From assembly GCA_023356515.1 (NCBI GenBank), contig JAKQYG010000116.1:1-9981 (forward strand): a stretch of 9,981 nt of DNA, read 5' to 3'. Source of the DNA: Trichodesmium sp. MAG_R04. GTDB taxonomy: Bacteria > Cyanobacteriota > Cyanobacteriia > Cyanobacteriales > Microcoleaceae. The position numbers and the translations under genes were made by a program. Positions 4,516 to 9,981 of the stretch are shown here, piece after piece (positions within the stretch are counted from its first letter, which is position 1; each line of letters begins with the position of its first letter). A model generated the notes under the pieces. That model ran no database searches, had not been told where the DNA came from, and worked only from the letters and a program-made list of their open reading frames with translations.

Positions 4516-7002
4516 ATGTTAAAACATAGTGCTTTAGATAAAGTTATTCGTAAAGTAGAAAAAGCTGAAGCATCTGCTAAAAGTAAAACTAAATCTTCTA
4601 CAGAAAAAATCGTAGTTATTAACAAACAAAAAAAGCAGCATTTGGATAAAATACCCTTTATAAGTGGCAAGAATATAGCATATTACCTAATTTCTAACAA
4701 CAATGATGCTTCAAATGTTGCCGAACATAAAGACCTACCTGTTGAGATAACAGATTTTGCTAATAATCGCAAACTTCTTATTTCTGTAGCTTATCGTGCT
4801 AGTTGCTCTTCTGGGAGAGAACGACAAGTTGCTCGAGCTTTATGTGGTGATGATTCTCCTAGTAATGAATTGGAGAAGAAAATCAAGAGATGGATAGCTG
4901 AAATAACCGATGAACACGCAACTATATATATCAATAATTTTTTTAGTCAAGTAGAAGGTTTACAGAACCTCTTAAAGAGAAAAGCAAAGAGTGAAGTTGG
5001 TCTCAATATTAACTTCAGGCTATCTCTAAGGCAAGAACGACAGCTCGAAGCAGTTAAAATAGGTCCGACAGAGATTACAGTCTACGTTAAAGATTCTGAT
5101 GATGCTTTAGATCTTGAACTTCAAACTGAACTTATTGTAGATGATCCAGTTAAGGCTGTATCTAGTCAGGGGTCTGGTTGGCTAATATCTCTAGTTAAAA
5201 TCACTAAGGAAGAAATTAAAAAGTATTTACTTGAAAAAGTTTCCATTACTCAGTTCTACTATGAATTGAAAGACACAGTCAGGAATGGATTAGTTGAGCA
5301 TTTAAATTACGTTGTCCGCGATCAAGGTCGCCGAATTGGATACTTATATCTCAATAGCAAGACAGTTTCTTCATCTCCAATTCCCAAAGAACTGGTAGAA
5401 ATAGATTGTATTGTCCGTTGCAAAGTACAGAAATATACAAAGGATGTATCTGTTAAAAATACCCTCCAGATGCTTCCTCAAGATGTTAGACGATATATTT
5501 CTGCACAATCTCCTAACTTAGAAAATTGGGTGCAAAATAAGCTAGAAAGAATTGTTAAGCCCTTGTTGCTTGATAAAAAGTATGCAGATATATTGTGTAA
5601 TTTTAGTAAAGAATCCGATATGATCCGTCAGGCAATGCAGGCTGAAGCCGAATCTATCGGTTATGTAGTACAACACATAGTTTCTATCACAAAACAGGAG
5701 CACAGCAAACTTTTAGAAAATCTAGAAATAAATGATCAATCAGAATTTTCAACCAATGCCACTGGTGTTAAAGTTAATTTAAGTACAGCAGTTAATCTCA
5801 AGTTTAAGAATCTTGAAAAAATTGAGGACTATCTCAATCAAGAAGTTGATGATATTAAAAACTTAATCAAAGAAGCAGTTAATAGTAGCACTAGAGAAAC
5901 TATACGTACTATTGACCCTGAAAGATTTTATATGCGCTTTTATGAACCGAGAGCAGGTGAAAAGTCGGTTGAACAAGAATTGAAAGATGTAATTGCAAAA
6001 GTCTTAGAAGAACGTTTTGGAGTAATAGTAATTAGAGTCGTTCCTATTCCTGAACAAACGGATATTATTAATTATTTGCAGAGACTAATGGGAGTGATTG
6101 GCTCTTTCAACTGTAAAGTGCTTTCTTTAACTGGAGGAGAAACTGTTAAATTTCAAGGGGAGTTCAAAATTTTAGGTATTGAGCAGGGTAGTTGGTATGT
6201 ATTCCAGTCTGCATTCCAATCAATGCGAGAATCACAGCAAGAGTTACTCAAAGAACTTAAGGCGCTTAAAAAACAATACTCTAAAATTGTTAACTCAAGT
6301 GATGTGGCGGACAACAGAGAGGAACTTGACGAAGTTAGCCTAAGAATTCGGGATATAGAAAACGAGGTTTTTGGTATGGATAACATTAAAAACTCAATAG
6401 AAAAAAGTATCAACGCTAAGTTGACTACTATTGACAACGAACTTCTTAGATATACGGATAATAAACATTTATCTACTATGGAGCGTTGGGTAAATAAATG
6501 GGGAAGAGAGAGTGTTGTTAAGCAATATGGTCTAGAAATTGAGATTATAAATTTGTATCGCAACCGGACTCAACAAGAAGAATATTTGTCTGAAGCTAGA
6601 ACTCAACTACAAAAAGCAAAAGTTGATGAAGCTCGAGCTCAAGTTGAGTCAAGAACTAAACAACGTCAAAAACAATTAGAAATGTCTGAAAGAAAGAATA
6701 AAGCACAATCTGATGAACTTAATAAGCTCTATGAACAAAGAGCAAAGTTGATTGCAGATCCAGATGCAGATTCGGATGAGTGGGATTATTTGAAGGAAAA
6801 AATAGATTACTTAGAGAAAGAAATTATTAGTCCTTCCTTAGAGGACGCTGGAAGTGCCCTTGATATATTAGAGCCTAAAAGAGATAGAGCTAATAAAAGC
6901 TTGGCATTTGAAGAGCAAATGGGTTTACTAACAGACACAAACGACTTAGATTCTGACTATAGGAATGACACAAGCGTTCTTAATCAGGAAGACTCTATTT
7001 AA
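4516..7002 (+). CDS. Tandem SPFH/band-7-like repeat protein with C-terminal coiled coil
   Basis: The product has 828 residues. I read at least four successive units of about 100 residues, each with one or more beta strands, a helix, a longer helix with charged residues and a closing strand, as in SPFH/band-7 (stomatin, prohibitin, flotillin) domains. The units are about 76-171 (strand Leu-Leu-Ile-Ser-Val-Ala-Tyr-Arg, closing Gly-Leu-Asn-Ile-Asn-Phe), 184-281 (closing Gly-Tyr-Leu-Tyr-Leu), 291-401 (Asp-Cys-Ile-Val-Arg-Cys-Lys-Val, closing Ile-Gly-Tyr-Val-Val) and 408-509 (closing Phe-Gly-Val-Ile-Val-Ile). A shorter strand-rich stretch follows at 540-565. From about 570 to 775 it is charged helix and coiled coil, ending in an acidic tail. 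There is no signal peptide or membrane anchor, unlike most SPFH proteins. The gene starts 27 bases after the upstream stop and closes the operon. SPFH proteins oligomerise into rings or cages at membranes; a scaffold or sensor role for the TIR effector is inference. The reading frame is certain, the fold assignment moderate. Confidence 0.9.
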   Translation: MLKHSALDKVIRKVEKAEASAKSKTKSSTEKIVVINKQKKQHLDKIPFISGKNIAYYLISNNNDASNVAEHKDLPVEITDFANNRKLLISVAYRASCSSGRERQVARALCGDDSPSNELEKKIKRWIAEITDEHATIYINNFFSQVEGLQNLLKRKAKSEVGLNINFRLSLRQERQLEAVKIGPTEITVYVKDSDDALDLELQTELIVDDPVKAVSSQGSGWLISLVKITKEEIKKYLLEKVSITQFYYELKDTVRNGLVEHLNYVVRDQGRRIGYLYLNSKTVSSSPIPKELVEIDCIVRCKVQKYTKDVSVKNTLQMLPQDVRRYISAQSPNLENWVQNKLERIVKPLLLDKKYADILCNFSKESDMIRQAMQAEAESIGYVVQHIVSITKQEHSKLLENLEINDQSEFSTNATGVKVNLSTAVNLKFKNLEKIEDYLNQEVDDIKNLIKEAVNSSTRETIRTIDPERFYMRFYEPRAGEKSVEQELKDVIAKVLEERFGVIVIRVVPIPEQTDIINYLQRLMGVIGSFNCKVLSLTGGETVKFQGEFKILGIEQGSWYVFQSAFQSMRESQQELLKELKALKKQYSKIVNSSDVADNREELDEVSLRIRDIENEVFGMDNIKNSIEKSINAKLTTIDNELLRYTDNKHLSTMERWVNKWGRESVVKQYGLEIEIINLYRNRTQQEEYLSEARTQLQKAKVDEARAQVESRTKQRQKQLEMSERKNKAQSDELNKLYEQRAKLIADPDADSDEWDYLKEKIDYLEKEIISPSLEDAGSALDILEPKRDRANKSLAFEEQMGLLTDTNDLDSDYRNDTSVLNQEDSI

Positions 7003-7133
7003 AAAGTTGTAGCCAAAAACTCTTGTTTTAGTTAATCTGGACTTATGCAAAGGCACTAATTGTAGTTTCAGAATCTAAAATAATTAAAATAAACACATTA
7101 CATGTATTATTGGGCAAGTTACATTAATATTAA

Positions 7134-7225
7134 TAGGACTTACGCATTGGCACTACACGAGGGTGAGGGCCAATGCCATTCGCACCTACATATGCTATTT
7201 TCAAGGCGAATTTGCGTAAGTCTTG
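7134..7225. mobile_element. 92-bp MITE-like element B
   Basis: The termini TAGGACTTACG (7134-7144) and CGTAAGTCTTG (7215-7225) match those of element A apart from single-base changes. Flanks ATTAA (7129-7133) and ACTAA (7226-7230) look like a slightly decayed 5-bp target duplication. The interior differs from element A: GCATTGGC (7144-7151) pairs with GCCAATGC (7169-7176), and ATTCGC (7178-7183) pairs with GCGAAT (7206-7211), so the element can fold into a branched structure. It is non-coding. It lies between the operon and the ubiquitin-like gene, and its right end supplies a TTGACT that could serve as part of a -35 box. Confidence 0.8.
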
Positions 7226-7314
7226 ACTAAGAAAATCTGTTATCCTTTAGCAGGAATATTTTGCTTGAGGTCAAAAAAACTTCTGAAGATTTGTTAATAA
7301 TTTCACTAACGATT

Positions 7315-7806
7315 ATGGTAAAAGTAATATTTACAAGAAAGGATGGTACTGCTGAGAAAGTTATTGATGTCTTACCTAATTCTAAATTAGGAGAGGATCG
7401 CGAAGCAGTGCAGATGTTATTGGGTTTACCAGTAAATCCCCCTTACAAATTTTTTCTAGAAAGAACACAAAAAGAATTAAAAGACAATTTAACTTTTGAA
7501 AAGGCAGGTATTCAGGAGAATGACAAGCTCATATTGTTTTCACCTACTGATAAAAAAATACTACAACCAGAGCCTACTTCGGCTACTTCTCGAGCATCCA
7601 ATCAAATAAATCAACCGAGGTTTTCCCAAGCAATTTTATACACAATAGTTATGTTTGCAATCTCTTTTTTAGCCCCAACTATATATTATAAAGTTTTTAA
7701 TTCAGGTAATTACTGGAACAGTCTTATAAACGATATTTGGAAAGACCATAATCTTCAACTCAAAAAAGATTGGGAAAATATTTGGAATAATCCTTTTTCC
7801 TTATAA
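7315..7806 (+). CDS. Membrane-tethered ubiquitin-like (beta-grasp) protein
   Basis: The product has 163 residues from ATG 7315; the same frame is open back to a TTG at 7261, which has a weak AGGA ahead of it. I prefer the ATG because the domain begins there with Met-Val-Lys-Val-Ile-Phe. Residues 1-76 resemble a ubiquitin-like fold: a first beta hairpin, a helix leading to Leu-Gly-Leu-Pro, then Gln-Lys-Glu-Leu-Lys-Asp-Asn-Leu-Thr-Phe and Ala-Gly-Ile-Gln-Glu-Asn-Asp-Lys-Leu-Ile-Leu. The latter recalls the Lys48-to-Leu69 region of ubiquitin and the YukD/EsaB family. A polar linker leads to one membrane segment (about 106-128) and a Trp-rich tail of about 35 residues. There is no terminal Gly-Gly, so it is probably a fixed interaction domain and not a conjugated modifier. 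It is separated from the operon by element B and probably has its own promoter. Confidence 0.8.
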   Translation: MVKVIFTRKDGTAEKVIDVLPNSKLGEDREAVQMLLGLPVNPPYKFFLERTQKELKDNLTFEKAGIQENDKLILFSPTDKKILQPEPTSATSRASNQINQPRFSQAILYTIVMFAISFLAPTIYYKVFNSGNYWNSLINDIWKDHNLQLKKDWENIWNNPFSL

Positions 7807-7813
7807 AAGGAAA
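7796..7813 (+). terminator. Weak hairpin overlapping the stop codon
   Basis: TTTCCTT (7796-7802) and AAGGAAA (7807-7813) pair around a four-base loop, followed by CAATTTT. The stem is AT-rich and the T tract is poor, so termination would be inefficient. It is the only hairpin I find right after this gene. Confidence 0.25.
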
Positions 7814-7942
7814 CAATTTTGACTATTTAGGAATAGTAGAAAAATTAATTAAATAGGAATAGTAAAAATAATCAAGCAAAAATCAGTAAGAGATATATAG
7901 CAATCCTATGAGTGTTCATGGCAAAAATCCTACTGGTTTTTA

Positions 7943-7977
7943 GAGAACAGGGCACAGGGAACAGGGAACAGAGAATA
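7943..7977. repeat. Heptamer tandem repeat (STRR-like)
   Basis: Five consecutive 7-base units read GAGAACA, GGGCACA, GGGAACA, GGGAACA and GAGAATA. Short tandemly repeated repetitive heptamers are well known in filamentous cyanobacterial genomes, and GGGAACA-type runs are typical in my recollection. It supports the organism assignment. No function is implied. Confidence 0.85.
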
Positions 7978-8114
7978 GGTAAGAGTTTGAAAAGTTTTAT
8001 TTACTTTTTGATTTGTCGCAACCTATGCGCGGAATGCTATAGTAATCGAGGTAAATCGGAATTAATCCTTGACTGAATTAGAATATTTATAAATATCCTA
8101 ATATTTGCTGCAAC

Positions 8115-8123
8115 TGCTATAAT
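8115..8123 (+). promoter_or_regulatory. Candidate extended -10 promoter for the SPOR-repeat gene
   Basis: TGCTATAAT matches TG-N-TATAAT exactly, with no good -35 box at 16-18 bases upstream. A start near 8130 would leave a leader of roughly 180 bases. The form is the same as the candidate promoter of the operon at 875-883. Confidence 0.4.
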
Positions 8124-8311
8124 CGATAATTCATGATACAAGTTACTTTCACTAATTGCTAAAGATAGCAATACTTTTAAGATTGGTATTAGAGTAGTAA
8201 TAGTGAAATACCATTTTCAGTTAAGACTACTGATTATGATTTATGGGTCTTTTATACTACGCCATAAAGTACATAATATGGATTGTAAATAAATAAAAAG
8301 GAGGTCGTAAA

Positions 8312-9484
8312 ATGAATAAAATTTTAAAGTGGGTTGGGCTTTTTATATTATGCATCTTATTTCTAATACTTTTGGTTTACTTTGCAATATTAATTGGAAT
8401 TTGGATTATTAAAGCTTTTCAGACGTTATGGATACTAATAATATATTTAACAATAGTCTTTCTTCCCAAAATATTAGTAAGTCTTTTAGTTCTAATCCTA
8501 GCAGTAGCTTTACTTTTATTAATTCCTAGTCTCTGGGTAAAGTTATCTACAGAGGTTTTTTCAATATTAAAACGTCGAAATTACTCTCGAATAGTTTCTA
8601 TAGTAACGCCTTCTTTTTCAATAATTACTGGTTTAATTCTAGGTCTGATAATGACCAATATAAATTTGTGGTTTATGACACGCTTGATGTTTGGTAAAAA
8701 CTTATGTGGAGATAATAATAATTATATAAACCAAGGATTATATCAAGTTTTTGTTGAAAAAGGTAAAGGAGAAATGTTACAGCATGTTCGCCAAAATTAT
8801 TGCAAATACGCTGTCAAAAAATACAGAAAAGATCAAAATAAACAATCTATTTTAGTTGCTTCTTTTCAAAGTGAATCAAAGGCTAATCAATTTGTAAATA
8901 TGATGAAATTAGACCATAAAATCAGGAACGGTGAACTCGTAAAACCAGGTTTAACTTGTAAGAGATTTGAAAAGAAAAATTTGTATTCTGTATTTGTCAA
9001 TAAAACTGATGTTGCAACTTTGAAATATATCAGAAAGAATTATTGCCAAGATGCCCTTATTCAGTATAGGAAAGATATTAAGATTGCCGAAAATGAAGAT
9101 AGGCAATCTATTTTAGTGACTAATTTTTTAGAAAAAACTAAAGCTTTGGAGTTTGCCAGAATTCTACAAACAGATTCAGAAGTTAACAGTGGAGATTTAA
9201 GAATACCAGGCCTTACCTGCCATCAATCTAATAGTCCAGATTTGTATCCTGTTTTTGTTAATAAAACTGATGCAACAACCTTGAAATATATCAGAGATAA
9301 TTATTGTCAAGACGCTAAAATCATTAACAGAAAAGAAGATAGTCAGAAGTACAAAAACATACCCGCAAAATCTATTCTGGTTGCTTTGTTTAAAAGCAAA
9401 CAACAAGCTTTGGATTTTGCCAGATATCTACAGAAAGATTCACAAATTAGAAGCGGAGAACTTGGAGCATTAGATCTGTATTAA
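8312..9484 (+). CDS. Polytopic membrane protein with three Cys-paired SPOR-like repeats
   Basis: The product has 390 residues. The ATG is fixed by AAGGAGGT at 8298-8305. Residues 5-125 contain about four hydrophobic segments (roughly 6-33, 38-52, 54-72 and 99-118). Then come three repeats of about 85 residues (132-215, 216-302, 303-390). Each has the order strand (Leu-Tyr-x-Val-Phe-Val), helix ending in Asn-Tyr-Cys, strand, strand (Ser-Ile-Leu-Val) and helix (Ala-x-x-Phe-Ala). This matches the order of secondary structure in SPOR peptidoglycan-binding domains. Outside Cys14, all cysteines fall as one pair per repeat: 132/164, 216/244 and 303/332. This suggests three disulfides and a location outside the cytoplasmic membrane. 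Repeats 2 and 3 are also similar in DNA, so the duplication is fairly recent. I do not recognise the family by name; a cell-wall or envelope-anchored role is inference. Confidence 0.9.
   Translation: MNKILKWVGLFILCILFLILLVYFAILIGIWIIKAFQTLWILIIYLTIVFLPKILVSLLVLILAVALLLLIPSLWVKLSTEVFSILKRRNYSRIVSIVTPSFSIITGLILGLIMTNINLWFMTRLMFGKNLCGDNNNYINQGLYQVFVEKGKGEMLQHVRQNYCKYAVKKYRKDQNKQSILVASFQSESKANQFVNMMKLDHKIRNGELVKPGLTCKRFEKKNLYSVFVNKTDVATLKYIRKNYCQDALIQYRKDIKIAENEDRQSILVTNFLEKTKALEFARILQTDSEVNSGDLRIPGLTCHQSNSPDLYPVFVNKTDATTLKYIRDNYCQDAKIINRKEDSQKYKNIPAKSILVALFKSKQQALDFARYLQKDSQIRSGELGALDLY
8981..9315 (+). repeat. DNA-level direct repeat within the SPOR-like gene
   Basis: Bases 8981-9054 and 9242-9315 (261-bp period, 87 codons) match at about 63 of 74 positions without gaps. 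Both encode the strand and helix around Val-Phe-Val-Asn-Lys-Thr-Asp and the Asn-Tyr-Cys motif. The equivalent part of the first repeat is more diverged, so repeats 2 and 3 come from the latest duplication. Confidence 0.88.
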
Positions 9485-9611
9485 GTTACTAACTGGGGTT
9501 TGCTGATTCAATATAAAAGTCTTTGCCGGGTTGCTAATGCCCTACTAACTTCTACATCTAAACTGAAATTAACTAATTTTGCCACTTGTACCCTCCCCTA
9601 AGTAAAGTTTT

Positions 9612-9824
9612 TTATCTTTCGATATATTCTATAACAACTCGGCAACCACATTTAGATGTAGTTTCATTTATTTCTTCTGTTGGTGTTAAAACTGCCCATA
9701 AAGATAGGGGTAAAAGCTCAAAAATATCCTGCTTTCTCATTGATTTTGGATGGATAAAATTACTGCTATATTCGTAGGTTACAGCAGTTTTTATGTAGGG
9801 TATACCACTGTAGGGACGTTCCAT
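9612..9824 (-). CDS. Small ORF inside the repeat, complete copy
   Basis: This 70-residue frame starts at the ATG in the palindrome centre (complement of 9822-9824) and stops at TAA (complement of 9612-9614). The internal ATG present in the left copy is ATA here, so translation, if any, must start in the palindrome. There is no Shine-Dalgarno sequence. The product is soluble, has the Lys-Cys-Gly-Cys-Arg motif, and has no family I recognise. The excess of amino-acid-changing differences between this copy and the left one argues against constraint. Confidence 0.25.
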   Translation of the reverse strand: MERPYSGIPYIKTAVTYEYSSNFIHPKSMRKQDIFELLPLSLWAVLTPTEEINETTSKCGCRVVIEYIER

Positions 9825-9837
9825 GGAACGTCCCTAC
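9810..9837. repeat. Perfect 28-bp palindrome (right copy)
   Basis: The arms GTAGGGACGTTCCA and TGGAACGTCCCTAC are exact reverse complements with no loop. It is the intact form of the sequence at 195-222. As DNA it could form a cruciform; as RNA it could form a strong hairpin, without a following T run. Confidence 0.93.
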
Positions 9838-9853
9838 AAAGTTTTGGTTATTC

Positions 9854-9981
9854 AGTCAAATTTTTTATATTTCCATATATTCTATAACAAGTCGGCAGCC
9901 ACATTTAGATGTAGTTTCATTTATTTCTTCTGTTGGTGTTAAAACTCCCCATAAAGATAGGGGTAAAAGCTCAAAAATATC
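9854..9981. repeat. Third copy of the repeat, cut by window end
   Basis: This is the tandem neighbour of the unit at 9601-9853. Bases 9869-9981 align to 1-113 with very few differences. It shows that the right side is a tandem array, probably continuing beyond the window. Confidence 0.9.
9865..9981 (-). CDS. Small ORF inside the repeat, third copy (5' end cut)
   Basis: This is the C-terminal 38 residues of the same minus-strand frame, ending at TAA (complement of 9865-9867). Compared with the left copy it shows two synonymous changes and one conservative change, a milder pattern than the complete copy. The coding status is unresolved. Confidence 0.22.
   Translation of the reverse strand, partial: DIFELLPLSLWGVLTPTEEINETTSKCGCRLVIEYMEI

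Larger units (their letters stand above)
7807..8311. other. 505-bp intergenic region
   Basis: No convincing gene is present. The region holds a short direct repeat (TAGGAATAGTA at 7828 and 7854), the heptamer tract at 7943-7977, a perfect 14-bp AT palindrome at 8083-8096 (ATATTTA and TAAATAT), the candidate promoter at 8115-8123, and an 18-codon ORF at 8236-8292 without a ribosome binding site. The AT palindrome lies about 20 bases upstream of the promoter and could be an operator, but AT-rich palindromes arise by chance. Confidence 0.6.
9601..9853. repeat. Complete right copy of the 253-bp repeat
   Basis: This unit and the next one match at an offset of 253 bases, beginning at AGTAAAG (9601) versus AGTCAAA (9854). 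Left of 9601 the similarity ends abruptly. Bases 9616-9851 are about 95% identical to the left window edge. The unit carries a perfect 28-bp palindrome and the small minus-strand ORF. Confidence 0.92.

Noticed and set aside
4149..4670. 173-codon minus-strand frame across the junction of the scaffold and SPFH-like genes
   Set aside because: It overlaps two well-supported genes in antisense, its composition is that of a reverse-strand shadow, and it lacks a ribosome binding site.
7003..7040. AAAAC/GTTTT hairpin after the last operon gene as a terminator
   Set aside because: The stem is only five AT-rich pairs and is not followed by a T run.
7261..7314. TTG start extending the ubiquitin-like protein by 18 residues
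   Set aside because: There is a weak AGGA ahead of it, but the added residues do not fit the domain, which begins at the ATG at 7315. The choice is not certain.
7943..7977. Heptamer tract considered as a CRISPR or origin iteron array
   Set aside because: The units are seven bases, contiguous and degenerate, with no spacers and no replication gene nearby. It fits a simple cyanobacterial tandem repeat.
8236..8292. 18-codon ORF just ahead of the SPOR-repeat gene, considered as a leader peptide
   Set aside because: No Shine-Dalgarno sequence, no run of regulatory codons and no attenuator-like hairpins were found.
9586..9777. 63-codon plus-strand frame through the right repeat
   Set aside because: It runs antisense to the repeat ORF and has no ribosome binding site. 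There is no support beyond being open.

Overview
The window looks like an accessory region of a cyanobacterial chromosome or plasmid, probably from a filamentous genus. The DNA is AT-rich, with strong GGAGG-type ribosome binding sites. It carries three repeat kinds that I associate with cyanobacterial genomes: a palindrome centred on CGTTCCATGGAACG, small elements ending in GGACTTACGCA, and a GGGAACA-type heptamer tract. I saw no HIP1 octamer (GCGATCGC), tRNA, rRNA, transposase, integrase or CRISPR array. The taxonomic call is therefore an inference.

Layout. Positions 1-236 hold one copy of a repeat that returns, about 95% identical, at 9601-9853 and again, cut by the window edge, from 9854. 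The two right-hand copies are in tandem with a 253-bp period, so bases 237-9600 look like a block lying inside or beside that array. Within the block, two 92-93 bp MITE-like elements (561-653 and 7134-7225) share termini and lie on either side of a tight four-gene plus-strand operon (1023-7002). Two membrane-protein genes follow (7315-7806 and 8312-9484).

The operon is the most interesting part. It encodes a small all-helical protein of unknown function, a TIR-domain protein with a retained candidate catalytic glutamate and a coiled-coil tail, and a 739-residue protein made of a (TTPP)n linker, a coiled coil and a long helical region without a Walker A motif. The last product is an 828-residue protein that I read as four or more tandem SPFH/band-7-like units followed by coiled coil. 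Gene spacing is 10-27 bases and every gene has its own Shine-Dalgarno sequence, so co-expression is likely. My working model is a TIR-effector conflict (antiphage or cell-suicide) system: the coiled coils bring the TIR protein and the helical protein together, and the SPFH-like protein forms a ring or scaffold that may sense membrane or cell state. TIR effectors in bacterial immunity are established knowledge; this gene combination and mechanism are inference.

Downstream, 7315-7806 encodes a ubiquitin-like beta-grasp domain tethered by one membrane segment. The gene at 8312-9484 encodes an N-terminal membrane domain followed by three SPOR-like repeats, each with one pair of cysteines, probably outside the cytoplasmic membrane. 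Each appears to be a separate transcription unit, and a link to the operon is suggested only by proximity.
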